In this document: positions 26,376 through 35,522 of the stretch, piece after piece | Layout: each line of letters opens with the position of its first letter | Numbering within the stretch: the stretch's first letter is position 1 | Assembly: GCF_000772955.1 (NCBI RefSeq) | Contig: NZ_JPVO01000055.1 | Span: forward strand, 372,001 to 436,000 | DNA: 64,000 nucleotides | Source of the DNA: Ureibacillus sinduriensis BLB-1 = JCM 15800 | Lineage (GTDB): Bacteria > Bacillota > Bacilli > Bacillales_A > Planococcaceae | Direction: 5' to 3' | Position numbers and translations under genes: made by a program | The notes under the pieces: generated by a model | The model's database searches: none | The model's input: the letters and a program-made list of their open reading frames with translations, nothing else | Told to the model about the DNA's origin: nothing

Positions 26376-27407
26376 ATGAAGAAGAAAATTATCGCATTAT
26401 CTGTAACGGGAGTCTTGTCACTTGGAGTACTTGCACCTATTGCGTCACCTGCCTTTGCGGTAGGTAATGGACCAGGATACGGAGGAAACGAATCGATACA
26501 AACTTCCAATCTTTATACGTATGAAGAAATGGTTCAATTCCTGAAAAAACAAGATGCTAAACAAGATGCGATGGAATTGGAAGTTATCGGGCATACGGTG
26601 AAAAATAGGGAAATTTATTTGGCGAAATATATAACGAATCCAAGTAATCCAACAGTGCTCTTTCTAACCCAGCAGCATGGAAATGAACAATTAACAACTG
26701 AAGGTGCTCTAGAATTCATCAAACATCTTGGTACGAATAAAACAAAAGGAGTACTTGAAAATGTGAATATTCTAGTTCTGCCAATGCTTAATGCGGATGG
26801 GGCCATGGGGGATGTCGATTTTTCTCTAGAGGATTATGTAGCAGATGGTGGGCGTCATCTAACACGCTATAATGCAGTCGGGACGGATCTGAATCGTGAC
26901 CATGTCGATAAAATCCAGCCTGAAACGCAAGCCTTGCACCAAAATGTACTTCAAAAATACGATATTGATTACATGATCGATTTACATCATCAGGGAACTG
27001 AGTACGAACGGGATGGAAAACTTGTTTCTGGTTCTATGCTTTATCCAACAAATGAAAATGTAAAACCGGAAGTTCTGGAGAAATCTAAAAAGCTTGGTGC
27101 TGTTGTTTTTAATGCAGTGGATTCTACTGGGTGGGGCCATATTGGAAAATATAATGGAGGAAGTGGAGAAAATATAGGCCGCAACGGTGCAGCAGTTCAG
27201 TATGATATTGCCACACTATTATTCGAAATGCGTGGTATGTCCGACCATGAAGATCCTTCGCGGGTAATTGGGCAAAAAAGTAATGGATATCTAATTAAAC
27301 AAACCGTTACTACACTCGATGCGACGGTTCGTGCAATTGCCGATGGCTCAATTGAATCAGCGGATACAAGCTTTTGGGATACGTTGGCGACTCAAACACA
27401 ACGTTAA
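26376..27407 (+). CDS. Secreted M14-family zinc carboxypeptidase-like protein
   Basis: 343 residues from ATG 26376, with GGAGGGG at 26365-26371. A signal peptide is clear: a lysine cluster, a hydrophobic core and an A-F-A cleavage site near residue 28. Zinc ligands by pattern are His101 and Glu104 ('QQHGNEQ') and a His at about 204-205 ('IDLHHQG'); the catalytic Glu is near 284 ('LLFEMRG'). 'GTDLNRDH' is the substrate-carboxylate arginine loop. It should act outside the cell on peptides or peptidoglycan fragments; which cannot be told. It is followed 94 nt downstream by a paralogue with its own ribosome site. Confidence 0.9.
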   Translation: MKKKIIALSVTGVLSLGVLAPIASPAFAVGNGPGYGGNESIQTSNLYTYEEMVQFLKKQDAKQDAMELEVIGHTVKNREIYLAKYITNPSNPTVLFLTQQHGNEQLTTEGALEFIKHLGTNKTKGVLENVNILVLPMLNADGAMGDVDFSLEDYVADGGRHLTRYNAVGTDLNRDHVDKIQPETQALHQNVLQKYDIDYMIDLHHQGTEYERDGKLVSGSMLYPTNENVKPEVLEKSKKLGAVVFNAVDSTGWGHIGKYNGGSGENIGRNGAAVQYDIATLLFEMRGMSDHEDPSRVIGQKSNGYLIKQTVTTLDATVRAIADGSIESADTSFWDTLATQTQR

Positions 27408-27501
27408 GTAAAGGAGTAAAAACAGGGGACGGAATATAATCCTGTACATTCTCAGGTATTATACTTCGTTTCTCTAAATAAACGGAATTCGGAGGGGTTT
27501 T

Positions 27502-28815
27502 ATGAACAAGAAATTTGCCAATATAATTTTACCAGCCACACTTGCCTTAACTTTAGGAGTTTCTACAGCTGTCTATGCTGCTCCGCAATCAAACCCGAAC
27601 GGGCCTTACATTGAAGACAACCAAAATATCTCACTATCAAGCTATATGTCTAACGCTGAATTAAGTAAGAAGCTTCAACAATTGGAGGCATCTGCAAATG
27701 GCAAAATGAAGCTTGAAATAGCCGGATACTCCAACCTTTCGCCGGATGGATATCAAACTGAAACCGAGAAAGGTGAACCAATCTATTTAGTGAAGTTCGG
27801 GGACAGTAATCCGAATAAAAAACGAATCTTGATTACTGCACAGATTCATGGAAATGAACAAATTGGCGCAGAGACGGCAATGGATATTATTCAAAAGCTT
27901 TCCTCGAATGGGAAGGAAGTCGAAGAAATCTTGGATAATGTATCAATCTGGATTATGCCGAGAATTAACCCGGAAGGCGCTGATAATCTATATGAGGGTA
28001 CTTGGTATCCTACACGCTATACACATCAGACTTGGCTTCCTGAAAATATTGGATTGCCGACGGACACTGTGGCCCCTTGGTACTACAATAGCGATGGGAG
28101 TGAAAGAGCTCAAAATAATGATGGTCGTGTAGTATACGGCATACCAGGCTATGACCAAAACAGGGATTACAATCCGAATCTAGATTTCAGAGTGGAAAAT
28201 CAAGATTTAAATGAAGTGGCATCATTCTTGAATTCCAGAGCTACAAACAACAGTAGATTCGGAGGTTTCTATGTAACTGCTGAAGCCCGCACGGTAACTA
28301 GCGTATTTAAAGAGTTCAGACCAGATGTCTATGTCGACGTGCATCATCGCGGTTTCAATACAGTATCCGATGTGGATAATCGCTCAGTACCCGTTCAATT
28401 TGCAGCAGCAGTTGCAGATCCTTACACAGATCCATTCACAGGTCAACAGTACGAAGTGGATGAGGAGGTGTTGACGCTGGCAAAACAAGTGAATGCCCTA
28501 TCAGCTCTCACATTACAAAAAGGGAACTCTCATTTCGGCGCCGTTCAAAAGTACCCTGATGTTAACTTGCCGGGTACAGCTCTAGGTGCATTCGCCCTTA
28601 ATGATGCGTCAATCATGCTAATCGAAATTAAAGGGCAAAGCCAAACGCTTGGTCAAAAACAGTCAGGCATGTTGAAGGAAACGGTCACCCAGCCACTAAT
28701 GGCAGTATTCAAAGGACTAGCTGATCGCTCCGTTTACGATGTAGATACAACTATATATGATGAGATTCCGGAAGCATCAAACTCAATAAGTGACCCCACT
28801 ACGAGGGATTTTTAA
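27502..28815 (+). CDS. Secreted M14-family zinc carboxypeptidase-like protein, longer paralogue
   Basis: 437 residues. Signal peptide with cleavage near residue 26 (V-Y-A-A). Zinc ligands His116 and Glu119 ('AQIHGNEQIG') and a His at 281-282 ('VDVHHRGF'); catalytic Glu near 375 ('IMLIEIKGQ'); arginine loop 'YDQNRDYNP'. It is about 95 residues longer than the neighbour because of insertions in the central part (about 160-210 and 290-320). GGAGGGG lies upstream. The pair probably arose by duplication, but the two have diverged strongly. It is exported; substrate is unknown. Confidence 0.9.
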   Translation: MNKKFANIILPATLALTLGVSTAVYAAPQSNPNGPYIEDNQNISLSSYMSNAELSKKLQQLEASANGKMKLEIAGYSNLSPDGYQTETEKGEPIYLVKFGDSNPNKKRILITAQIHGNEQIGAETAMDIIQKLSSNGKEVEEILDNVSIWIMPRINPEGADNLYEGTWYPTRYTHQTWLPENIGLPTDTVAPWYYNSDGSERAQNNDGRVVYGIPGYDQNRDYNPNLDFRVENQDLNEVASFLNSRATNNSRFGGFYVTAEARTVTSVFKEFRPDVYVDVHHRGFNTVSDVDNRSVPVQFAAAVADPYTDPFTGQQYEVDEEVLTLAKQVNALSALTLQKGNSHFGAVQKYPDVNLPGTALGAFALNDASIMLIEIKGQSQTLGQKQSGMLKETVTQPLMAVFKGLADRSVYDVDTTIYDEIPEASNSISDPTTRDF

Positions 28816-28833
28816 TTTTTTGAGTGTTGCGAA

Positions 28834-28907
28834 GGCTGTTTTTAAAAAACGGACTAACAGCCAGGATAGTAGGAGGGTGATCAGCAAGTCCGGGTCACCC
28901 TCTCTAA
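28834..28907 (+). terminator. Two hairpins after the M14 pair, weak terminator
   Basis: GGCTGTT at 28834-28840 with AACAGCC at 28856-28862, then GAGGGTGA at 28873-28880 with TCACCCTC at 28895-28902. Only an interrupted T-run (TAATTTTAC) follows, so termination strength is uncertain. The second hairpin lies 60 nt from the convergent lipoprotein gene and may serve both strands. Confidence 0.5.
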
Positions 28908-28960
28908 TTTTACTAAGAAGCCATCCAAAAGGACTTGATAGGTACATAAAAATAGTCTAA

Positions 28961-29512
28961 TTAAATTTCAGGAAGCATCTCGTTCATTTGTTGCTCGTTT
29001 GATTTCACAGCCTCGCTATCAGGGGTATCAACCCCCCGGTAAGCATATTTCAGGTTTTGAAAATAGTCGAAAGCGAATTCTTTCAAGGCTCCTTCACTAT
29101 TTTTTTCGACAAAATAGGACTTGAAAATGTTGGTTAACATACGGTCATGGTTGTCTAATTCATTCAAGTAAGTTCCGGATTTATAGTCGTCTACTATATC
29201 GATTTTAAATTGGTCCACTTCTTCTTCGGACACCTCATATTCTAGCAAGTATTGTTCAAGCTCGGAAAACTTGCCGGCTGCATTTTCTCCATTAGATGAA
29301 ATTTCGTAGATTTTTTCAGCCCAATTATCAGGGGCTGCATCATTATCCTCAATAGTCGTTTCCTCACTCGGTGTATCGATTGTGCCGGTCTCTTCTTGGG
29401 CAGGTGCAGGTTCAGTCACTTCCTTTTCCTTACTATCGTTATCAGCCCCGTTGCAAGCTGCCAGTGCAAAACATAAAACGAGTGAAGTGCTAAAAGTTCT
29501 TATTTTTATCAT
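28961..29512 (-). CDS. Predicted lipoprotein
   Basis: 183 residues. The N-terminus is a lipoprotein signal with lipobox L-A-A-C, Cys20 being the lipidated residue. A low-complexity acidic linker (Glu/Thr/Asp/Pro, about 25-62) follows, then a helical, negatively charged domain with 'NWAEKIYEISSNGENAAGKF' and 'YFQNLKYAYRGVDTPDSEAV'. It would be anchored on the outer face of the membrane. GGAG precedes the ATG. No family recognised. It faces the M14 genes convergently and is divergent from cotE, so it has its own promoter in the cotE upstream region. Confidence 0.8.
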   Translation of the reverse strand: MIKIRTFSTSLVLCFALAACNGADNDSKEKEVTEPAPAQEETGTIDTPSEETTIEDNDAAPDNWAEKIYEISSNGENAAGKFSELEQYLLEYEVSEEEVDQFKIDIVDDYKSGTYLNELDNHDRMLTNIFKSYFVEKNSEGALKEFAFDYFQNLKYAYRGVDTPDSEAVKSNEQQMNEMLPEI

Positions 29513-29871
29513 GGCAAAGCTCCTTCTTTTAATTTTTATAAACCTATTATGACTGGGAGAATCAAAGGCAATACCCGTTATTTTTTTTTAGTCACACTAT
29601 TCGCCCACCCTTAATACTATAAATTGTCAGCAGCAAATGATTCGAATCTTAAGTTACATTTACGCTTTTGTTTTCTTTTTCAAGGGTGCGAGTTTTGATT
29701 AGCAGCAAAATTTGACTGGAGAGCTAAGAAGTGTCACGATATCACTTTTGCCCTGAAAATTTGAATGGAAAACAATTTGTAAAATCTTCGAAAAACGAAT
29801 CCGTGACATTTCACCAATTAGGCACATGCCGCATAGTATAGTTCGACTAGATGTTAAAGGAGGAAAAAGCG
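29513..29871. other. Divergent upstream region of the lipoprotein gene and cotE
   Basis: No gene seen. Its right end contains the sigma-K-like cotE promoter described separately. T-rich and A-rich tracts (29580-29590) are present but belong to no clear hairpin. Confidence 0.4.
29812..29840 (+). promoter_or_regulatory. Candidate sigma-K promoter of cotE
   Basis: CAC at 29812-29814 fits the -35 element mAC, and CATAGTATA at 29832-29840 fits the -10 element CATAnnnTA, with 17 nt between, the preferred spacing. In B. subtilis cotE is transcribed by sigma-E and sigma-K. The -10 also partly resembles sigma-E (CATA..AT), but no sigma-E -35 is seen. Confidence 0.55.
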
Positions 29872-30483
29872 TTGAAACGTTTGCGTCAAATAGTGACAAA
29901 AGCGGTTGTCGCTAAAGGTAAGAAAAGAGTTGAAGCGAGTGAAGTGATTCGCCCTTCATCTACGCCAACGAGTATTTTGGGGTGTTGGGTGATTAACCAT
30001 CACTACAATGCAAAAAAAGTAGGGAAATATGTAGAAATAACTGGGAAGTTCGATGTAAACGTATGGTATGCGTACAATAATAATACTAAAACAGCCGTAC
30101 ACTCAGAGACAATTAGTTACAAAGATCGCATAAAGCTTCACTACCGCGATCAAGATGTCATTGAATCGAACGACTGTCATGTACGCGTCATCCAACAACC
30201 AAATTGTATTGAAGCGGTAATCAACCAAAACGGGGACTGCTTCAATGTAGTCATCGAGCGTGAATTTGTCGTTGAAATCATTGGCGAAACGAAAGTGGTT
30301 GTTTCTGTTCACGAAGTAGACTACGAGGAAGACTGGAAGTATGAAGAGGAAGAAGATGAATCATCATCAAGTTCTAGTTCAAGCTCATCATCGTCAAGCT
30401 CTAGTTCATCTTCATCATCTTCATCCTCGTCATCTTCAAGCAGCGGATTTAAATTTATCGAAGACTCATCATCATTTCGTTAA
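29872..30483 (+). CDS. cotE: Outer spore coat morphogenetic protein CotE, with poly-serine tail
   Basis: Assembles the outer coat around the forespore. The first 160 residues match CotE: 'REIITKAVVAKG'-like 'RQIVTKAVVAKGKKR', 'SILGCWVINHHYNAKKVGKY', 'FDVNVWYAYNNNTKT', 'IKLHYRDQD' and 'EREFVVEIIGETKVVV'. The usual acidic C-terminus is present ('YEEDWKYEEEEDE') but is followed by 28 consecutive serines (30361-30444) and a short 'GFKFIEDSSSFR' end. The start is TTG 29872, 8 nt after AAAGGAGG; an in-frame ATG at 29851 overlaps that site. The serine run uses all six serine codons. Position upstream of mutS is as in B. subtilis. Confidence 0.95.
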   Translation: MKRLRQIVTKAVVAKGKKRVEASEVIRPSSTPTSILGCWVINHHYNAKKVGKYVEITGKFDVNVWYAYNNNTKTAVHSETISYKDRIKLHYRDQDVIESNDCHVRVIQQPNCIEAVINQNGDCFNVVIEREFVVEIIGETKVVVSVHEVDYEEDWKYEEEEDESSSSSSSSSSSSSSSSSSSSSSSSSSSSGFKFIEDSSSFR

Positions 30484-30490
30484 TAAAGTG

Positions 30491-30552
30491 AGAGCGCCAT
30501 CTACCAGAAAAGAGTAGAACATAAAGGCGCTCTTCTTTATTGTTTGTTTTGG
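30491..30552 (+). terminator. Terminator after cotE
   Basis: AGAGCGCC at 30491-30498 pairs with GGCGCTCT at 30536-30543; an inner CTAC/GTAG pair (30501-30504, 30524-30527) extends it. A T-rich tail (TTCTTTATTGTTT) follows. Confidence 0.75.
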
Positions 30553-30766
30553 GGAAAACAGTGGTTTTCGCTAAAGTTGGCGAAACCCCTGTTCTCTAAA
30601 AATCCCATTGTATTCCAATGTAAATTTGATGCGCGAAAGACACGTGTATCCCTATATTTTTGTTATACTAAATAAGAATATAAATTACGGGAAAAACCAG
30701 GCGTCGCCAAATTGTTACATAACGTTTTTTCTCCCTGAGAAATATAGATCAGTTTAGAGAGGTACC

Positions 30767-33385
30767 ATGAAAATGACAACATATACACCAATGATGCAAC
30801 AATATTTATCTATTAAGTCCGATTATGAAGATGCATTTCTTTTTTATAGATTAGGGGATTTTTATGAAATGTTTTTTGAAGATGCCATCAAAGCATCACA
30901 AATATTGGAAATTACCCTAACTGGGCGTGATGCGGGAACGAAAGAGCGTATCCCGATGTGCGGTGTCCCTTTTCATTCCGCTAAAGGATACATTGAAACC
31001 CTTGTTTCAAAGGGGCATAAAGTGGCAATATGCGAGCAAACAGAAAGCCCCAAGCAAGCAAAAGGAGTTGTAAGACGGGAAGTCGTGCAACTAATCACTC
31101 CAGGAACAATTATGGAAGGTAAGACAATTGATGGTAAGTCCAACCATTTCATTGCGTGCGCAGAGGAATTATCCAATAACTCTTTCGCACTTGCCTATTT
31201 GGACGTTTCCACCGGGGAAGCGGCTACGACAGTTGTTGAAGGAGGTACAAAGGGGCTGCTTCAACAACTGTTGACCTTCTCAATTCGGGAGCTTGTAGTT
31301 ACTGAACAGCTGCAACTTTTACTGGCCGAACAAGCCAGCAGCTTGGGTATTGTTCTATCCCTTGAACAGGAAGAAATGGCCGAAGAACCATCAGCCAAAT
31401 ATATTTCGAAGTTACCTGGAGAATTAAAAGGAGTGGCCAAAAGCCTACTGCGCTATGTCGAACGCACACAAATGCGCAATTTATCGCATATTCAACCATT
31501 TACATATACCGAAACAAAACAATTGCTTAGAATTGATACAAACTCGAAGCGCAATTTAGAACTGCTGGAATCGATCCGCGGGGGCGACCAAAAGGGAACT
31601 TTGTTATGGCTGCTTGATGAAACGGTCACGGCAATGGGAGGACGTAAACTAAAACAATGGCTTCATCAGCCCTTGGCAACGCGGTCGGCAATCGAAAATC
31701 GCCTTTCCATCGTGACGGATTTATTGGATGAGTTTTTTGTTCGGAATGAGCTCAAGGAATTACTGAAAAATGTTTATGATTTAGAGCGTTTAGCAGGTCG
31801 TGTCGCCTTTGGCAATGTGGGTGGGCGTGATTTGGCGCAACTTCGGGAATCGCTTCGCCAAGTACCCTCCATTAAGCAACAGCTAATGAATGCGGGGAAG
31901 CCCACTCTTGCTCGTTTAGGTGAAAAACTGGATGAGTGTGGGGATATTGAAGCGTTTCTATCAAAAGCCATCACAGATAATCCGCCAATTGCCATTAAAG
32001 AGGGGGATGTCATTCGTGAAGGGTATAATGACAAATTGGATGAGTTGCGTTTTGCCTCCCGAAACGGGAAGGACTGGATCGCCCAATTAGAGCAAAAAGA
32101 GCGTGAACTAACAGGCATCAAAAACTTGAAAATCGGCTATAATCGAATTTTTGGCTATTATATCGAAATAACGAAATCAAATATTGCCAATGCAGATTTA
32201 TCACGCTATGAAAGAAAACAAACGCTTGCTAACGCAGAGCGGTATATTACGGAAGAGTTAAAGGAAAAAGAAGCCATTATACTAAATGCGGAGGAACAAA
32301 GCTTGGCCTTGGAGTATGATCTTTTCGTTCAATTACGCGATCAGTTAAAAGTGTTTATTCCACGTGTTCAGGCTTTGGCTGCTGAAATCAGTGAACTGGA
32401 TGTATATATCAGTTTCGCAGTTGTCTCTGAAAAATACCGATTTGTGAAACCTTCCTTCCACGAAAGCCGAGCATTAAAAATTGTGGGTGGGCGACATCCG
32501 GTCGTTGAAAAAATGTTGAATAAGCAAATGTATGTACCGAACGATTGTGTGCTGCCGAATGAAAAAAATATGATGCTGATTACTGGGCCGAATATGTCCG
32601 GGAAAAGTACATATATGCGTCAGGTAGCCTTGATTGTTGTTTTGGCGCAAATGGGCTGCTATGTGCCGGCTGATGAAGCCGTGCTTCCAATTACCGACCA
32701 AATCTTTACCCGAATTGGTGCGGCAGACGATTTAGTTGCTGGCCAGTCAACATTCATGGTCGAAATGCTGGAATCCCAAAATGCCATTACAAATGCCACT
32801 GAAAAAAGTTTATTGTTATTCGATGAAATCGGCCGTGGGACATCTACTTATGACGGCATGGCTTTGGCCCAGTCCATGATGGAATATATCCATGATAAAA
32901 TAGGTGCCAACACGCTATTTTCCACCCACTACCATGAGTTAACGGCGTTGGAACAACAACTGGCGCGTCTGCAAAATGTACATGTCAGCGCGACGGAAAA
33001 GGACGGCAAAGTCGTATTCTTGCACAAAGTACGGCAAGGTGCCGCAGATAAAAGTTACGGAGTTCACGTAGCAAGCCTGGCAGAAATGCCCGAAGAGATT
33101 ATCAACCGAGCGAGAGTGTTGTTGGAACAGTTCGAAGCGAAAGATCTGGGGGCATCTAGTGTTGCAGCTAGCGTGATAAACGAAGCGGCAACGGATGATG
33201 AGCTTCAATTATCACTGTTTGAAGAAGAAGCCATCATTCCTCCTGCTGATAGTGACAAGAAATTGTCGGAGATCGAAGTGGAAGTGCTGGAACGACTGGA
33301 GAAAATGAACATCATGGGTACAGCCCCAATCCAAGCAATCAACGTTCTGTACGAGTTGCAGCAAGCTTTGCTAAGTAAAAAGTAA
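30767..33385 (+). CDS. mutS: DNA mismatch repair protein MutS
   Basis: Recognises mismatches and small loops and recruits MutL. 872 residues. The mismatch-contact motif F32-x-E34 is in 'GDFYEMFFED'. The connector and lever domains follow, then the ATPase with Walker A 'GPNMSGKSTYMRQ' at about residue 607-619, 'STFMVEM', Walker B 'LLLFDEIGRGTSTYDG' and 'TLFSTHYHELT'. A helix-turn-helix dimer region and a C-terminal tail follow; the last residues ('NVLYELQQALLSK') carry a clamp-binding-like L-Y-x-L-Q segment. GAGG lies 5 nt before ATG 30767. It probably forms an operon with mutL, 90 nt downstream. Confidence 0.98.
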   Translation: MKMTTYTPMMQQYLSIKSDYEDAFLFYRLGDFYEMFFEDAIKASQILEITLTGRDAGTKERIPMCGVPFHSAKGYIETLVSKGHKVAICEQTESPKQAKGVVRREVVQLITPGTIMEGKTIDGKSNHFIACAEELSNNSFALAYLDVSTGEAATTVVEGGTKGLLQQLLTFSIRELVVTEQLQLLLAEQASSLGIVLSLEQEEMAEEPSAKYISKLPGELKGVAKSLLRYVERTQMRNLSHIQPFTYTETKQLLRIDTNSKRNLELLESIRGGDQKGTLLWLLDETVTAMGGRKLKQWLHQPLATRSAIENRLSIVTDLLDEFFVRNELKELLKNVYDLERLAGRVAFGNVGGRDLAQLRESLRQVPSIKQQLMNAGKPTLARLGEKLDECGDIEAFLSKAITDNPPIAIKEGDVIREGYNDKLDELRFASRNGKDWIAQLEQKERELTGIKNLKIGYNRIFGYYIEITKSNIANADLSRYERKQTLANAERYITEELKEKEAIILNAEEQSLALEYDLFVQLRDQLKVFIPRVQALAAEISELDVYISFAVVSEKYRFVKPSFHESRALKIVGGRHPVVEKMLNKQMYVPNDCVLPNEKNMMLITGPNMSGKSTYMRQVALIVVLAQMGCYVPADEAVLPITDQIFTRIGAADDLVAGQSTFMVEMLESQNAITNATEKSLLLFDEIGRGTSTYDGMALAQSMMEYIHDKIGANTLFSTHYHELTALEQQLARLQNVHVSATEKDGKVVFLHKVRQGAADKSYGVHVASLAEMPEEIINRARVLLEQFEAKDLGASSVAASVINEAATDDELQLSLFEEEAIIPPADSDKKLSEIEVEVLERLEKMNIMGTAPIQAINVLYELQQALLSKK

Positions 33386-33475
33386 AATCTTTAAACATAG
33401 AAAACTCGGAGGATAGATTCCCATCCGAGACGTAATTATAGTCAATAAAAAATATAATAAAGGAGGTTCTTTGGC

Positions 33476-35380
33476 ATGGGAAAAATTCAGATTATGGATG
33501 AATGGTTATCCAACAAAATAGCTGCGGGGGAAGTGGTCGAACGCCCTTCGTCCGTCGTGAAAGAGCTCGTTGAAAACGCCATTGATGCAGGAAGTACGTC
33601 AATTGAAGTTTTTCTCGAAGAAGCAGGGTTAACCTCCATTCAAGTAACAGATAATGGGAGTGGAATGGATGAGGAAGATGCGCTCAAATCCTTCTCTAGG
33701 CATGCCACTTCCAAAATTTCAAAAGAACCGGACCTTTTCCGGATCCGTACGCTCGGATTCCGTGGTGAAGCTTTGGCATCCATTGCCTCAGTTTCGAAGG
33801 TGACATTGAAAACTTCGGATGGGGAACACAATGGGCTTGAGATTCAAATGGATGGTGGGCACTTGATTGAGAAGAAACCGACCGCCTTCCGAAGAGGGAC
33901 GGACATTACAATCGCCCAGTTGTTTTACAATACACCTGCACGGTTAAAATATTTAAAAACGATTCAAACGGAGTTGGGGCACTCGATTGATTATATGAAC
34001 CGACTGGCGCTTGCATACCCTGAAATTGCCTTCAAACTCGTACATAATGGGGGGGCGCTCCTTCAAACAAATGGCCGGGGGAATGTTCAACAAGTGATTG
34101 CGGCGATCTATGGGATGCAAAATGCAAAAAAAATGATTCCATTCAGTGCGGAATCAAATGACTACAAAGTGCATGGTTTTGTAAGCTTACCTGAGGTGAC
34201 GCGGGCGAACAAAAATTACATCTCCATTTTTGTTAATGGGCGTTGGGTGAAGCATTACTTGGTGCAAAAAGCGATTGTAGACGCCTATCATACGTATTTG
34301 CCGATTGAGAGGTATCCAATCGCTGTGCTATACATTGAGGGTGACCCTTATTTGACGGATGTCAATGTGCATCCAGCAAAATTGCAAATTCGTTTGAGCA
34401 AAGAGCAGGAGTTATTGCCGCTCGTTCAGAATGCCATTAATCAAGCAATACGTTCCGCGATTCATGTACCGGTTGCAGAAAAAAAAGAGAAGCCGGTACG
34501 CGTTCCAAGTGAACAAATGAATATTTGGAAGCCATATACCCCAAACTTTGATGAAAATAAAATGACTGCGATAGTAGAAAAATTGTCATCGGAAAATTCC
34601 ATAGTGAAAGAGCCGGCTGCCACTACTCTAATAGGAGGTGGTTCTTCGCAGCCGGAAGTTGAACGGATGGAAGAAATGCTAACAGTTTTGGACATGGAAT
34701 GGGGCAATCCTTTGAGGGTAGAAACGCCGGAAGACTTGGTTGAGCCGGTTTTCGAGGAGCAAGGGCTTGAGAAAAAAGAGCCCGAGAAAAAGGAGCCGTT
34801 CCCACAACTCGAAATCGTTGGGCAAATTCATGGAACGTATATAGTTGCCCAAATGGAGGATGGATTTTACCTGATCGACCAGCACGCGGCTCAAGAACGG
34901 ATTAAATATGAATATTTCCGTGAAAAAGTAGGTGAAGTGAATGCAAATGAACGGCAATCGCTCCTGTTGCCGTTAACTTTCCACTACTCAGCCGATGAAG
35001 CGTTGGTACTGAAGGAAAATGTTCATGCTTTGGAGGAAGTTGGCGTGTTTCTGGAGGACTTCGGCCAATCTTCTTTTGTAGTACGCGAACACCCGACCTG
35101 GTTTCCGAAAGGATTTGAGCAGGAGCTGATTGAAGAACTAATCGAGCAAGTATTAAAAACGCGAAGAGCTGACGTGAAAAAGCTCAGGGAAGAAGCTGCC
35201 ATCATGATGAGTTGTAAAAAATCCATCAAAGCCAATTATTATTTAACAAAGGAGCAAATGGTCGTATTGCTAGACGACTTGCGAAAAGCCGACAATCCAT
35301 TCACATGCCCACACGGCAGACCGGTTATGGTCCACTTTTCTACGTATGAAGTGGAGAAAATGTTTAAACGGGTTATGTAG
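33476..35380 (+). CDS. mutL: DNA mismatch repair endonuclease MutL
   Basis: 634-residue GHKL ATPase and nicking endonuclease. N-terminal ATPase motifs: 'ELVENAIDAGS', 'DNGSGMDEED' and 'TLGFRGEALASI'. After a proline/glutamate-rich linker (about 335-440), the C-terminal domain keeps the endonuclease motif DQHA-x2-E-x4-E ('DQHAAQERIKYE') and the metal motifs 'SCKKSIKAN' and 'CPHGRPV'. This is the nicking-competent type found in bacteria without MutH. AAAGGAGG precedes the ATG. The 90-nt gap from mutS holds a 6-bp inverted repeat (33405-33429) with no T-run. Confidence 0.98.
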   Translation: MGKIQIMDEWLSNKIAAGEVVERPSSVVKELVENAIDAGSTSIEVFLEEAGLTSIQVTDNGSGMDEEDALKSFSRHATSKISKEPDLFRIRTLGFRGEALASIASVSKVTLKTSDGEHNGLEIQMDGGHLIEKKPTAFRRGTDITIAQLFYNTPARLKYLKTIQTELGHSIDYMNRLALAYPEIAFKLVHNGGALLQTNGRGNVQQVIAAIYGMQNAKKMIPFSAESNDYKVHGFVSLPEVTRANKNYISIFVNGRWVKHYLVQKAIVDAYHTYLPIERYPIAVLYIEGDPYLTDVNVHPAKLQIRLSKEQELLPLVQNAINQAIRSAIHVPVAEKKEKPVRVPSEQMNIWKPYTPNFDENKMTAIVEKLSSENSIVKEPAATTLIGGGSSQPEVERMEEMLTVLDMEWGNPLRVETPEDLVEPVFEEQGLEKKEPEKKEPFPQLEIVGQIHGTYIVAQMEDGFYLIDQHAAQERIKYEYFREKVGEVNANERQSLLLPLTFHYSADEALVLKENVHALEEVGVFLEDFGQSSFVVREHPTWFPKGFEQELIEELIEQVLKTRRADVKKLREEAAIMMSCKKSIKANYYLTKEQMVVLLDDLRKADNPFTCPHGRPVMVHFSTYEVEKMFKRVM

Positions 35381-35522
35381 GTGAAAGTTAATTCTAATAG
35401 GGACATTTATCTTTGGGTAGGAAAGAAGAATTCTAAACAGCGGACTAATGTGCGAAATTTTGGCATGTTCAGTAAAACAAACGTAGGTTTCACCTAAATT
35501 AAATAGTAAAGGGGTATTGCAT

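Noticed and set aside
30361..30444. Serine-coding tract as a simple-sequence (slippage) repeat
   Set aside because: All six serine codons are mixed, so the DNA itself is not a perfect short repeat.
33405..33429. Inverted repeat CTCGGA/TCCGAG between mutS and mutL as a terminator
   Set aside because: Stem of only 6 bp and no T-run after it; mutS and mutL are expected to be cotranscribed.
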